Position numbers and translations under genes: made by a program
Notes under the pieces: model-generated
The model's input: only the letters and a program-made list of their open reading frames with translations
Told to the model about the DNA's origin: nothing
The model's database searches: none
DNA from: Leifsonia williamsii
GTDB taxonomy: Bacteria > Actinomycetota > Actinomycetes > Actinomycetales > Microbacteriaceae
Length of the DNA: 64,000 bases
Reading direction: 5' to 3'
Assembly: GCF_030433685.1 (NCBI RefSeq)
Contig: NZ_JAROCF010000001.1
Coordinates: 2,480,001-2,544,000 of the forward strand
In this document: positions 47,225-55,598 of the stretch, piece by piece
Layout: the number at the start of each line of letters is the position of its first letter
How positions within the stretch are numbered: the stretch's first letter is position 1

Positions 47225-47593
47225 GTGAGCACCACCTCCGGTCGCCGGGCGGTCTGGGTGCGACCCCTCGGGGCCGTGGCCTGCGGCCTCCTCGCGGTCA
47301 TCGTGGTCGGCTCGCTCTGGCGCTGCCCGCCGCGACGCGTCGAATCCGGCGGCGTCGCCTACGACTCCAGCAGCTACGTCGTGAGCCCGTTCAGCCGCCC
47401 GTCGGCGCAGTGCACGAGCGCGCTGCCGTGGCCCGACGACTGGTGGGCGCCCTGGGTGCTGCTCGTCGCGGTCAGCCTCGTGGCGTGGGCGCTCTTCGTG
47501 GTCGTCGGGATGCTGGCCCATTCCGAGCCGGAGCAGCCCGAGCCGGAGCAGCGCGGGCCCGGGGAGCGCGGACCCGAGGAGCGTGACCGCTGA
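47225..47593 (+). CDS. Two-helix membrane protein, unknown
   Basis: 122 residues. Two membrane segments (about 13-31 and 74-96) flank an outer loop with two cysteines (RCPPRR and AQCTSALPW) and VAYDSSSYVVSPFSRPSA. The tail is charged, Glu/Pro/Arg-rich. Not recognised. GTG 47225 is favoured by a GACGCT-6-nt spacing; GTG 47222 is the alternative. Faces the esterase-like gene tail to tail across 17 bp. Confidence 0.7.
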   Translation: MSTTSGRRAVWVRPLGAVACGLLAVIVVGSLWRCPPRRVESGGVAYDSSSYVVSPFSRPSAQCTSALPWPDDWWAPWVLLVAVSLVAWALFVVVGMLAHSEPEQPEPEQRGPGERGPEERDR

Positions 47594-47610
47594 CGGGCCG
47601 CCGGCGGGAG

Positions 47611-48933
47611 TCAGCGCGGTGTCTCGATCCAGGTGTGCCATGGGGTGACGGTGCCCACGAAGGCCATCGCGTCGAAGGCCGCGCGCGCGTCCACCGGCTG
47701 CAGCTCGTCCCCGTTGAGGGTGCCGCTCGTCGCGTCGAGCAGGGCAGCCGCCTCGCCATCGACGCCGCGGAGGTCGACCAGGTAGGGCTCCGTCGACGCA
47801 CTCGACAGGGCACCATCCAGCGACGACGGCGCGGCCGGGTTCATTCGCTGGACGAAGGGGGTGGAGTGGCCGGGCCGGTCCTCCGGCCGCGGGCGGTGCA
47901 GCCACGCCTCGCCGCCGTCGAACGCGCTGCCGATGACCACGTAGTCGGTCCCGAGGCGGTCGGCGAGATGCTCGCCGACCGTTGTCATGGGGGAGGGGAC
48001 GAACGGCGGGGCGAGGAACGGCCGCTTCTGCACATGCCCGTTCGCTGCTCCGATCACCACGCGCGGCTCCCGACGCAGGATCCACTCGACGGTGTCCGCC
48101 ATGGTCGCATCGCGGAGGTTCGCGCCCGGCCAGGTGCGGGTCGGGCCCGCGGTCATCGCCGCGAGGAAGGCGTCGGTCGCCTGGGCGACCTCTGCCGCAC
48201 GCAGGGCCGTCTCGACCCGCTCGGGATCGGCGAGCGTGCGGAACTCCGGCCGTCGGGCGCGGAGCCGGGCGACGAGGTCGCCGATCCGCGCCGTGAGCTC
48301 GTAGCGAATGGCTGCGGGGAGGGCCAGGTACGCCTGGATGGTGATGGCGGCCTGCGCGATCCCGCTGCGGTCGCGCGGCAGATACGCGAACAGGGGGAGC
48401 AGGGTGCTGTGCGCGTGGGCGGCGTACGCGGGGTCGAGGTCGTCCAGCAGCCCGAGAGCGGTCTCCACCCCGGTCAGGGCGCTGGCGGCGGAATCGGCGA
48501 GGTCCATCCCGGAGAACCGCAGGGGCAGGCCCGAGCGGAGACGCTGCTCGCGCATCCTTGCCAGCTGGTCGAGCTGCTCCTCGCAGCGGCCGAAGCCGTA
48601 CGAGATGCCGCGCTCGAGGACGCCGCGCACGCCCGCACCGCCGTCGCGGAGCCACCCGTCGACGATCGCGCCCTCGGGGAACCCGCTCTCGAGCACGAGC
48701 GCGGTGAAGCCCGCGCGGCGCGCCAGGAAGCGGAACACCCGGTGGCGCAGCTGGAGGAACTCGTGCGCCCGGTGCATCGACTCGCCGATGGCGACGACGC
48801 GGGCGTCGCCCACGATGTCGAGGAGCGGCTCCAGGTCGGTGTCGTCCTCGGCGTCCGGGTCGAGCGTGGAGAGGCGGGCGGCGTGCGCGCGCAGCCAGCG
48901 CGTGAGGGCGTCGGGGGAGTCCTGCTCGGTCAC
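47611..48933 (-). CDS. Erythromycin esterase-like hydrolase
   Basis: 440 residues from GTG 48933. Erythromycin-esterase superfamily (EreA/EreB, succinoglycan biosynthesis-like). Diagnostic stretches VVAIGESMHRAHEFLQLRHR (the catalytic His region), VLESGFPEGAIVDGW, RFSGMDLADSAASA and VIGAANGHVQKRPF are present. Most members have unknown physiological substrates; macrolide resistance should not be assumed. CACGAT lies 6 nt before the GTG (leaderless pattern). A longer reading to 49008 lacks a ribosome site. Divergent from merR. Confidence 0.87.
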   Translation of the reverse strand: MTEQDSPDALTRWLRAHAARLSTLDPDAEDDTDLEPLLDIVGDARVVAIGESMHRAHEFLQLRHRVFRFLARRAGFTALVLESGFPEGAIVDGWLRDGGAGVRGVLERGISYGFGRCEEQLDQLARMREQRLRSGLPLRFSGMDLADSAASALTGVETALGLLDDLDPAYAAHAHSTLLPLFAYLPRDRSGIAQAAITIQAYLALPAAIRYELTARIGDLVARLRARRPEFRTLADPERVETALRAAEVAQATDAFLAAMTAGPTRTWPGANLRDATMADTVEWILRREPRVVIGAANGHVQKRPFLAPPFVPSPMTTVGEHLADRLGTDYVVIGSAFDGGEAWLHRPRPEDRPGHSTPFVQRMNPAAPSSLDGALSSASTEPYLVDLRGVDGEAAALLDATSGTLNGDELQPVDARAAFDAMAFVGTVTPWHTWIETPR

Positions 48934-48945
48934 CCGACGATCGTG
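48934..48945 (-). promoter_or_regulatory. Possible leaderless promoter of esterase-like gene (-10 CACGAT)
   Basis: Minus-strand CACGAT, 6 nt, GTG at 48933. Confidence 0.4.
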
Positions 48946-49021
48946 CCAGCAGACGTGGGCGGTGCGCCCGGGCGCAGGCGGGACGTTCGCCGACGGCGGA
49001 GACGACAAGCACTGGTAGCAG

Positions 49022-49049
49022 CACTACCGGTAGTGGTACTATCAGCGAC
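49022..49049 (+). promoter_or_regulatory. MerR-type operator and promoter
   Basis: A perfect 14-bp palindrome CACTACCGGTAGTG (49022-49035) sits just before the -10 TACTAT (49037-49042), 7 nt from the ATG. A second half-match GGTAG lies at 49014-49018. This is where a MerR-family autoregulator binds, between -35 and -10. Confidence 0.65.
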
Positions 49050-49676
49050 ATGCAGATCGGAGAGCTGTCGGAGCGGACGGGAGTCGCGCCCGCCACCATC
49101 AAGTACTACGTGCGCGAGGGCCTCCTGCCCGCCGGGGAACGGCTCGGGGGCAACCGCACGGAGTACTCCGACGCGCACGAGCAGCGGCTGCGGCTCGTGC
49201 GGGCGATGCTCGAGATCGGCCAGCTCTCGGTCGCCTCCGTGCGCGACGTCCTCGCCGCGCTCGACGAGCCGGGGGCTCCGATCGCGGCCACCTTCGACGT
49301 GGCGCAGCAGGCGCTGTCGCGCGCGGCGGTGCCGGACGTGTCCGAGCCGACCGCGGCCTCCCTGGCCCGCGTTGATGCGCTGGTGGCGCGCGCCAGCTGG
49401 GGCGACTGCGACGACAACATCGGGCGCGACATCGCCGCGCGCGTGCTCGACGGGTTCGAGCGCGCCGGCTTCCCGCTTCCCGACGACTACCTCGACCGGT
49501 ACGCGGAGGCGGCGCAGGTGCAGGCGGAGGCCGACCTCGGCGCCGTCGGCCTGCTGCCCGACCGCTCGCGGATGACCGAGCTCATGGTCGTCGGCACCAT
49601 CCTGGGCGACCCGCTCGCCCTCGGTCTGCGCAGGATCGCGCAGGCCGTCGTCACGAACCGGAGGAGCACGCCATGA
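49050..49676 (+). CDS. MerR-family transcriptional regulator
   Basis: 208 residues. N-terminal MerR winged helix: MQIGELSERTGVAPATIKYY, then VREGLLPAGERLGGNRTEYS. The C-terminal ~130 residues are a helical effector domain without the cysteines of metal-sensing members, so an organic ligand or another signal is likely. The perfect palindrome at its promoter points to autoregulation. The stop overlaps the next gene (ATGA), which it probably controls. Confidence 0.9.
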   Translation: MQIGELSERTGVAPATIKYYVREGLLPAGERLGGNRTEYSDAHEQRLRLVRAMLEIGQLSVASVRDVLAALDEPGAPIAATFDVAQQALSRAAVPDVSEPTAASLARVDALVARASWGDCDDNIGRDIAARVLDGFERAGFPLPDDYLDRYAEAAQVQAEADLGAVGLLPDRSRMTELMVVGTILGDPLALGLRRIAQAVVTNRRSTP

Positions 49677-50674
49677 GGACGACGTGGAAGTCGGTGTTCG
49701 CCTGGCACCGCCCGCTGATGACGGTGGCCGCGCTGATGGCGGTGTGCGCCGCGGTCAGCCTGGTCGGCCTCCTGGTCGACCATCGCGAGGTCACCGGGCT
49801 GGACGCGTGGACCAAGCCGCTCAAGTTCTCGCTGTCGATCCTGCTCTACAGCGTGACCTGGGCCTGGCTGATCGCACAACTGCCGCGCTGGCGGCGCATC
49901 GCGCACGCGACCGGGACGGTCATCGCGGTCGCCCTGATCGTGGAGCAGGCGGTGATCGTCGGCGCCGCGGCGGCCGGCACGACCAGCCACTTCAACGTGT
50001 CGACGCCGCTCGCGACGGCGCTCTGGGCGGTCATGGCGGTGTCGATCACCGTGCTCTACGTCTGCACGTTCGTCACGACGTTCACGGTCTTCTTCCTGCG
50101 GCTGCCGACCCGCTCGGCGACGCTCGCGGTGCGGGCGGGCGGCGTGATCGCCCTGGTGGGGATGGGGCTCGCGTACCTCATGACCGGTCCGACGGCGCAG
50201 CAGCTCGCGGACTTCCGCGGCATCGCGGGCGCCCACACCGTCGGGCTCGCCGACGGCGGTCCCGGGCTGCCGCTGCTCGGCTGGAGCACCGTCGGCGGCG
50301 ACCTGCGCATCCCGCACTTCGTCGGGATGCACGCGCTGCAACTCCTCCCGCTGCTCGCGATCGTGCTGGCCTGGCTCGGCCGACGGGTACGGGTGCTCGC
50401 CGACGACCGCGTGCGTGTGCGGCTGATCGTGATCGCGAGCGCGGCATACGCCGGAGCGCTGGTGGTCGTCACGGCGCAGGCGCTGGCGGGGGAGTCGATC
50501 GTGCGGCCGACCGGCGTTTTCCTGGCGAGCGGCGCGACCGTGCTGATCGGCACGGTGACGGCCGTCGTGATCCTGCTGCTGCGGGCGCGGACGTACGGTT
50601 CGTGGACGGACCTTCAGCCGGTCGCGCGTCGTGGAGACCCGACCCTCAGCGGCTCGAAAGCTTCTCCTCGGTAG
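49673..50674 (+). CDS. Multi-pass membrane protein, unknown
   Basis: 333 residues with about nine hydrophobic segments. N-terminus WKSVFAWHRPLMTVAALMA, then GLDAWTKPLKFSLSILLYSV. A histidine-containing region IPHFVGMHALQLLPLLAIVL could bind haem or metal, but this is speculative. Not assigned to a named family. Translationally coupled to merR (ATGA), so it is probably the regulated output of that gene. The tail is short and basic. Confidence 0.8.
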   Translation: MRTTWKSVFAWHRPLMTVAALMAVCAAVSLVGLLVDHREVTGLDAWTKPLKFSLSILLYSVTWAWLIAQLPRWRRIAHATGTVIAVALIVEQAVIVGAAAAGTTSHFNVSTPLATALWAVMAVSITVLYVCTFVTTFTVFFLRLPTRSATLAVRAGGVIALVGMGLAYLMTGPTAQQLADFRGIAGAHTVGLADGGPGLPLLGWSTVGGDLRIPHFVGMHALQLLPLLAIVLAWLGRRVRVLADDRVRVRLIVIASAAYAGALVVVTAQALAGESIVRPTGVFLASGATVLIGTVTAVVILLLRARTYGSWTDLQPVARRGDPTLSGSKASPR

Positions 50675-50677
50675 TAT
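50672..50677 (+). promoter_or_regulatory. Putative -10 box of LCP gene (TAGTAT)
   Basis: TAGTAT overlaps the membrane-protein stop region and leaves a leader of about 53 nt with GAAGG before the ATG. Confidence 0.45.
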
Positions 50678-50736
50678 TTCGGCATCCCTGCCCACCGTCA
50701 CGGCGCCCCGGGCGCGCTCGACCTCGAAGGATGCGC

Positions 50737-52080
50737 ATGACCGACTCACCGCGCCGACAGCAGCGCCCGCGCGGACCGGCGCCGGTCCGGCACGGGCGCC
50801 TGCCCCGGCGACGCGCCGCCGGGCTGGTCCTGCGGATCGTGGCGCTGGTCGCCGCCGTGGCCGTGGTGAGTGTCGGGTCGGTGGCCGGGTACGCGGTGTG
50901 GGATGTGGCCCACTCGGTGAAGAAGGGTGTCGCCCTCGTCACGCGGTCGGGGCAGACGCAGCAGCCGGTGCCGAACGTCGGTGCGATCGAGGGCGGCGTG
51001 AATCTGCTGCTCGCGGGGACCGACAGCCGGAGCGACCTCGGCGGCATCTACGAGACGCAGGAGGAGCAGGACGCCAGCAGCGGCGCCGGCAACAACGACG
51101 TCACGATGCTGCTGCACATCGCTCAGGACCACAAGAGCATGATGGTCGTCAGCTTCCCGCGCGACCTGATGACGAAGATCCCGGACTGCCCGTCGCCGGA
51201 CGGCAACGGCACCGTCGACGGCAGCTCGTACGCGCAGTTCAACACGGCGCTCTCGCGCGGCGGGCTGGCGTGCGTGGTGCTGACCGTGGAGGAGCTGACC
51301 GGCCTGAACATCCCGTTCGCGGCCACGATCAACTTCGCCGGGGTGAGTGCGATGTCGAACGCGGTCGGCGGCGTGACCGTGTGCCTGGCGTCGCCCGTGA
51401 AGGACGACTACACGAACCCGCCGCTCGACCTCCAGGCCGGGCAGCAGGAGCTGGTGGGGGACACCGCGCTGTCCTTCCTGCGCAGCCGCCACGGCGTGGG
51501 CGACGGCAGCGACCTCGGCCGCATCTCCAACCAGCAGGTGTTCCTGTCGGCGCTCGCGCGCAAGATCGTCAGCGGCGGCGTGCTCTCGAACCCGGTGCAG
51601 CTCTATGCGCTCGCGAAGGCGGCGGTGGCGAACGTGACGCCGTCGGAGTCGCTGAGCAACCCGACGACGCTCGTGCAGATCGCGATGGCGGTGAAGGACA
51701 CCGGTCTCGACAACATGGTGTTCGTCCAGTACCCGACCGTCGAGGATCCGGACGACGTGAACCGCGTGGTGGTGCAGAGCGACGCCGCCGACGCGCTCAA
51801 CGAGGCGCTCGTGAACGACCAGCCGGTGCGGCTCACCGGGACGACGGGCGTGGCGTCGGAGGACCCGACCGCCACGGCGACGCCGACCCCGGGCAGCACG
51901 GACGGCGGCGGCACGGACGCGGCGACCCCCGATTCCGGCGCGCCGGCAGCGCCCGGCACCGAGCAGCCGGCGGCCCCGGGCGCCACGCCGACGCCGACCG
52001 GCACGGGCGCGGTCGACCTCCCGTCGACGATCACCGGCCAGACGGCTGCACAGCAGACCTGCACGAAGGGCAACGACTAG
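50737..52080 (+). CDS. LytR-CpsA-Psr (LCP) family cell-wall glycopolymer ligase
   Basis: 447 residues. Transfers undecaprenyl-linked polymers such as teichoic acid-like chains or arabinogalactan to peptidoglycan outside the membrane. Arg-rich cytosolic N-terminus, one membrane helix (about 30-52), then the LCP domain with NLLLAGTDSRSDL, NDVTMLLHIAQDHKSMMVVS, FPRDLMTKIPDC, and DTALSFLRSRHGVGDGSDLG. The C-terminal ~70 residues are a Thr/Pro/Ala/Gly-rich wall-spanning tail. ATG 50737 is chosen over ATG 50731 because AAGG ends 6 nt before it. Confidence 0.93.
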   Translation: MTDSPRRQQRPRGPAPVRHGRLPRRRAAGLVLRIVALVAAVAVVSVGSVAGYAVWDVAHSVKKGVALVTRSGQTQQPVPNVGAIEGGVNLLLAGTDSRSDLGGIYETQEEQDASSGAGNNDVTMLLHIAQDHKSMMVVSFPRDLMTKIPDCPSPDGNGTVDGSSYAQFNTALSRGGLACVVLTVEELTGLNIPFAATINFAGVSAMSNAVGGVTVCLASPVKDDYTNPPLDLQAGQQELVGDTALSFLRSRHGVGDGSDLGRISNQQVFLSALARKIVSGGVLSNPVQLYALAKAAVANVTPSESLSNPTTLVQIAMAVKDTGLDNMVFVQYPTVEDPDDVNRVVVQSDAADALNEALVNDQPVRLTGTTGVASEDPTATATPTPGSTDGGGTDAATPDSGAPAAPGTEQPAAPGATPTPTGTGAVDLPSTITGQTAAQQTCTKGND

Positions 52081-52121
52081 CGGCCGTCGCGCCGCTCATT
52101 GCTTTCGTCGGTGGTGGGCGC

Positions 52122-52133
52122 TTGGATGAGTCC
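52122..52133 (+). promoter_or_regulatory. Leaderless promoter of MFS gene (-10 TTGGAT)
   Basis: TTGGAT, 6 nt, ATG at 52134. Confidence 0.5.
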
Positions 52134-53525
52134 ATGCCCACCACCGGACGGATGACGTCGCTGCAGCTGCGGGTCCTCCTCATCGCGATCCTCGCCAGCT
52201 TCGTCGCCTTCCTCGACGGCGCGGTCATCAACGTCGCGCTGCCCGCGATCTCGGAGGAGCTGGGCGGCGGGCTGCCGCTGCAGCAGTGGGTGGTCGACGG
52301 TTATCTGATCACGCTCGGGTCGCTCATCCTCGTGGCGGGGTCGCTGTCGGACGTGTTCGGCCGCAAACGCGTGCTCTACGCGGGGCTGATCGGCTTCCTG
52401 ATCACCTCGCTGCTGTGCGCCTTCGCGCCGACCGGGGTGTTCCTGGTGGTCGCGCGGGCGCTGCAGGGCGTCGCCGGGGCGCTGCTGGTGCCGAGCTCGC
52501 TCGCGATCATCATCTCCACCTTCGACGGTCCCGCCCAGGCGAAGGCGATCGGCCGGTGGACGGCGTGGACGGGTGTCGCGATGATCGCCGGCCCGGTCGT
52601 GGGCGGCGTGTTCGTGGACGCGCTGTCGTGGCGCTGGGTGTTCGTCATCAATGTGATCCCGATCGCGATCACGCTCGTCCTCATGTTCACGCTGGGGCAG
52701 AGCGACAAGGGCAGCGGCGGGAGCGTGGATGTCGTCGGCGCGGTGCTGGGCTCGCTCGGTCTGGCGGGCACCGTCTATGCGCTGATCGAGCAGGGCGTGC
52801 AGGGCTGGTCCAGCCCTGGAGTGTGGATCCCGCTGCTGCTGGGCGTGCTCGCGCTCGTCGCCTTCTTCGTGGCCGAGACGCGGATCAAGCGGCCGATGCT
52901 GCCGCTCGGACTGTTCTCGGTGCACAACTTCTGGGTGGGCAACCTCGCGACCGCCTTCGTGTACGGCGCGCTCGCGTTCGGGCCGCTCGTCGTGACGCTG
53001 TTCCTGCAGCAGGTCGCCGGGTTCCCGGCGACGGTCGCCGGGTTCGTGTTCATCCCGTCGACGCTGTGCATGCTGCTGCTCTCCGGCTTCTTCGGCGGAC
53101 TGGCCGGCCGGTACGGGCCGCGCCTGTTCATGGGCGCAGGGCCGATCGTCGCCGCCTGCGGCTTCCTGTGGCTGCTGATGCTCGGCGATGACGTCGACTA
53201 CTGGCTGGAGCTGCTGCCGGGCGTCCTGCTGTTCGGGATCGGGCTCTCGATCACGGTCGCTCCGCTCACCAGCGCGATCCTCGGCTCCATCCACCACGAG
53301 CAGGCGGGCATCGGGTCGGCGGTGAACAACGCCGTCTCGCGCATCGCCGGCCTGATCACGGTCGCCATGGCGGGCCTGATCATCGGGCAGCAGCTCGACG
53401 CGGCCGGGCTGCACCGGGCGCTGCTGTGCACGGCCGGACTGCTGATCGCGGGCGGCGTGGTGTCCGCCATCGGCATCCGCAACCACGAACCCGCGGCGGA
53501 GCCGATTCAGACGGCGACGGACTGA
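52134..53525 (+). CDS. MFS transporter, DHA2 (EmrB/QacA-like) family
   Basis: 463 residues, about fourteen membrane segments, which fits DHA2 drug:H+ antiporters. Seen: FVAFLDGAVINVALPAISEE in helix 1 (motif D1), GSLSDVFGRKRVLYAG in the 2-3 loop (motif A), ARALQGVAGALLVPSSLAI, and WTGVAMIAGPVVGGVFVDAL (motif C). Substrate unknown. The 3' end overlaps the convergent UbiA gene by 19 bp. Confidence 0.92.
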   Translation: MPTTGRMTSLQLRVLLIAILASFVAFLDGAVINVALPAISEELGGGLPLQQWVVDGYLITLGSLILVAGSLSDVFGRKRVLYAGLIGFLITSLLCAFAPTGVFLVVARALQGVAGALLVPSSLAIIISTFDGPAQAKAIGRWTAWTGVAMIAGPVVGGVFVDALSWRWVFVINVIPIAITLVLMFTLGQSDKGSGGSVDVVGAVLGSLGLAGTVYALIEQGVQGWSSPGVWIPLLLGVLALVAFFVAETRIKRPMLPLGLFSVHNFWVGNLATAFVYGALAFGPLVVTLFLQQVAGFPATVAGFVFIPSTLCMLLLSGFFGGLAGRYGPRLFMGAGPIVAACGFLWLLMLGDDVDYWLELLPGVLLFGIGLSITVAPLTSAILGSIHHEQAGIGSAVNNAVSRIAGLITVAMAGLIIGQQLDAAGLHRALLCTAGLLIAGGVVSAIGIRNHEPAAEPIQTATD

Positions 53526-54349
53526 CCCGCGAGGGCGAGCATCACGACGTCGATCACGGCGCAGGCCATGACGAGCTGCATGAGCAGCCGGGTGGGGCTC
53601 CGGCGCAGGAGCAGCACCACGCCGGTGATCGCGGCCGCCAGCCCCAGCACGAGCCCGACGATCAGGACCGGGCGCACCGGGAAGCCGGGGCCGAACGTGA
53701 TCAGGAGCGTCGCGGCGGCGAGACAGCCGAAGGCGACGAGGCCGCCGCGGCGGGCGCCGAGCATGTGCGGGAAGCCCCGGATGCCCGTGCGCGCGTCGTC
53801 CTCCAGATCCGGGAGCACGTTGGTCACGTGCGCGGCCACCCCGAGCAGGGCCCCCGCCGCGTAGACCCACGGCTGGGCGAGCGCCGGCTGCTCCTGACCG
53901 AGCGTCGCGACGGCGGGGAGGGCGCCGAAGCTGACCACGAAGGGCACGAACGAGAACACCGTCGACTTCAGCCCGAGGTTGTACGCCCAGCCTCCCGCGA
54001 TGACGACGAGGTGGGCGAGGAGCGCGGCCCAGCCCAGCAGCAGGGTGACGACCACCGCGAGCGCGAGGGCGACGAAGGCCGAGGCGCGCACGGTCGAGAC
54101 GGAGATGTCGCCACGGGCGGCCGGCTTGTCGGCGCGCTGGACGGCGCGGTCGCGAGGGGCGTCGAGCCAGTCGTTCGACCAGCCGATCGACAGCTGGCCC
54201 AGCAGTACCGCGACGGCGAGCAGCAGGAGGCGGCCGGGCGGGTAGCCGAGGCCGAGACCCACCCCGGTGGCGATCACGGTCACCACCACCGTCGGCCCGG
54301 GGTGGCTGGCCAGTAGCAGGGAGGTGGCCTTCGCCACGGGAGTCGCCAT
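53507..54349 (-). CDS. UbiA-family prenyltransferase
   Basis: 280 residues, about eight membrane helices. Membrane enzyme moving a polyprenyl group to an aromatic or other acceptor. The two aspartate-rich motifs are SNDWLDAPRD (N59 D60 xx D63 xxx D67) and NVLPDLEDD near 180. The Asn-Asp-xx-Asp form resembles MenA/UbiA relatives such as those making menaquinone or carotenoid products; acceptor unknown. ATG 54349 is used because TACGAT lies 7 nt before it; ATG 54358 is the alternative and lies inside that -10 box. Divergent from lacI. Confidence 0.9.
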   Translation of the reverse strand: MATPVAKATSLLLASHPGPTVVVTVIATGVGLGLGYPPGRLLLLAVAVLLGQLSIGWSNDWLDAPRDRAVQRADKPAARGDISVSTVRASAFVALALAVVVTLLLGWAALLAHLVVIAGGWAYNLGLKSTVFSFVPFVVSFGALPAVATLGQEQPALAQPWVYAAGALLGVAAHVTNVLPDLEDDARTGIRGFPHMLGARRGGLVAFGCLAAATLLITFGPGFPVRPVLIVGLVLGLAAAITGVVLLLRRSPTRLLMQLVMACAVIDVVMLALAGQSVAV

Positions 54350-54362
54350 GCCGGTCATCGTA
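54350..54362 (-). promoter_or_regulatory. Leaderless promoter of UbiA-family gene (-10 TACGAT)
   Basis: Minus-strand TACGAT (54362-54357), 7 nt, ATG at 54349. Confidence 0.5.
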
Positions 54363-54380
54363 GCCGCGGCGGATGATTCC

Positions 54381-54426
54381 GCAAACGACTTGCGCGATCC
54401 TGCAACGCCTTGCGTACACTGTCGCC
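54381..54426 (+). promoter_or_regulatory. lacI-type promoter with two GCAA/TTGC dyads
   Basis: Dyads GCAA-N5-TTGC (54381-54393) and GCAA-N4-TTGC (54402-54413) lie immediately before and against the -10 TACACT (54415-54420), 6 nt from ATG 54427. Their half-sites recur before the glucosidase gene, so this is probably the regulator's own operator. Confidence 0.65.
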
Positions 54427-55443
54427 ATGTCGAAGCGACTCGCCGAGGTGGCGCGCAAGGTCGGTGTCAGTGAGGCCACGGTCAGCCGGGTGCTCAACGA
54501 GAAGCCGGGCGTCTCGCAGGCGACACGTCAGGCCGTGCTGACCGCGCTCGACGTGCTCGGCTACGAGCGGCCGACGAAGCTGCGGGGTGAGCGGGCCCGG
54601 CTGGTCGGTCTCGTGCTGCCCGAGCTGCAGAACCCGATCTTCCCGGCCTTCGCGGAGATCCTCGGCGGAGCGCTCGCGCAGAACGGGTACACCCCGGTGC
54701 TGTGCACGCAGACCGCCGGCGGGATCACGGAGGCCGACTACGTCGACCTCCTGCTGCAGCAGCAGGTCTCCGGCGTCGTCTTCGTCGGCGGCGCGTACGC
54801 CCAGGAGGACGCCTCCCACGACCACTACGCCCGGCTGACCGAGCTGAACCTGCCCACCGTGCTCGTGAACGCGCCGGTGGACGCGCTGCGCTTCGCGACG
54901 GTCTCATGCGACGACTCGGTCGCGACGACGCAGGCGCTCACCCACCTGCGATCGCTGGGTCACGAGCGCATCGGGCTGCTGCTCGGCCCGCGCGATCACG
55001 TGCCGTCGCAGCGCAAGCTCGCCGCGGCGCAGCGCCTCGCGGAGAGCTGGGGGAGTCCGCTGGAGGACGGCTTCATCGTCCACTCCCTCTACTCGCTGGA
55101 GGCCGGGCAGGCCGGCGCGACGCGCCTCCTCGCCGCCGGGGTCACCGCCATCGTGTGCGCCAGCGACCCGCTCGCGCTCGGCGCGATCAGGGCGGTGCGC
55201 CGGGCCGGGCTGTCGGTGCCGGGCGACGTGTCGATCGTCGGGTACGACGACTCGGCGCTGATGAACTGCACCGAGCCTCCGCTCACGACCATCCGGCAGC
55301 CGATCGAGCCGATGGGCCGCACGGTGATCGAGCTGCTGCTGCGGCAGATCTCGAGCGATTCGGCGCTGTCGGACGAGCTGCTGTTCGAGCCGGAGCTGGT
55401 GGTCCGCGGGTCCACGGGACCGGCTCCCGCGCCCGTCGCCTGA
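54427..55443 (+). CDS. LacI-family transcriptional repressor of the alpha-glucoside operon
   Basis: 338 residues. N-terminal LacI headpiece (residues 1-55): SKRLAEVARKVGVSEATVSR then VLNEKPGVSQATRQAVL, with hinge helix. Periplasmic-binding-protein-like sugar domain follows: LVGLVLPELQNPIFPAFAEI, ALTHLRSLGHERIGLLLGP, GYDDSALMNCTEPPLTTIRQ. Leaderless ATG 54427; an in-frame ATG at 54373 would put the promoter inside the gene. Shared operator half-sites with the downstream glucosidase-ABC genes identify its likely targets. Confidence 0.93.
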   Translation: MSKRLAEVARKVGVSEATVSRVLNEKPGVSQATRQAVLTALDVLGYERPTKLRGERARLVGLVLPELQNPIFPAFAEILGGALAQNGYTPVLCTQTAGGITEADYVDLLLQQQVSGVVFVGGAYAQEDASHDHYARLTELNLPTVLVNAPVDALRFATVSCDDSVATTQALTHLRSLGHERIGLLLGPRDHVPSQRKLAAAQRLAESWGSPLEDGFIVHSLYSLEAGQAGATRLLAAGVTAIVCASDPLALGAIRAVRRAGLSVPGDVSIVGYDDSALMNCTEPPLTTIRQPIEPMGRTVIELLLRQISSDSALSDELLFEPELVVRGSTGPAPAPVA

Positions 55444-55444
55444 C

Positions 55445-55510
55445 GCAAATCCGCGCAAGAATGCGCAAGGGAATTACTCACTGTCGAGTTCTTGCGCAAT
55501 CCTGTCGAGT
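55445..55510 (+). promoter_or_regulatory. Operator region of alpha-glucoside operon
   Basis: GCAA at 55445, 55455 and 55465 (exactly 10 bp apart), then the perfect palindrome TTGCGCAA at 55492-55499. CTGTCGAGT is repeated at 55481 and 55502. The half-sites match those at the lacI promoter. The -10 box is unclear. The stretch up to the GTG at 55599 holds no other gene. Confidence 0.65.
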
Positions 55511-55598
55511 ACCTGCATGCTGAGGCGCAGCGACGAGGCCGACGCCCCGCCGCGCACCCGCGGCCCGCTGAGGGGCCGCCCGATGCGAAGGGCTCACC

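Noticed and set aside
47611..48933. Erythromycin resistance determinant
   Set aside because: The protein belongs to the erythromycin esterase superfamily, but most members have other or unknown substrates, and no resistance context is present.
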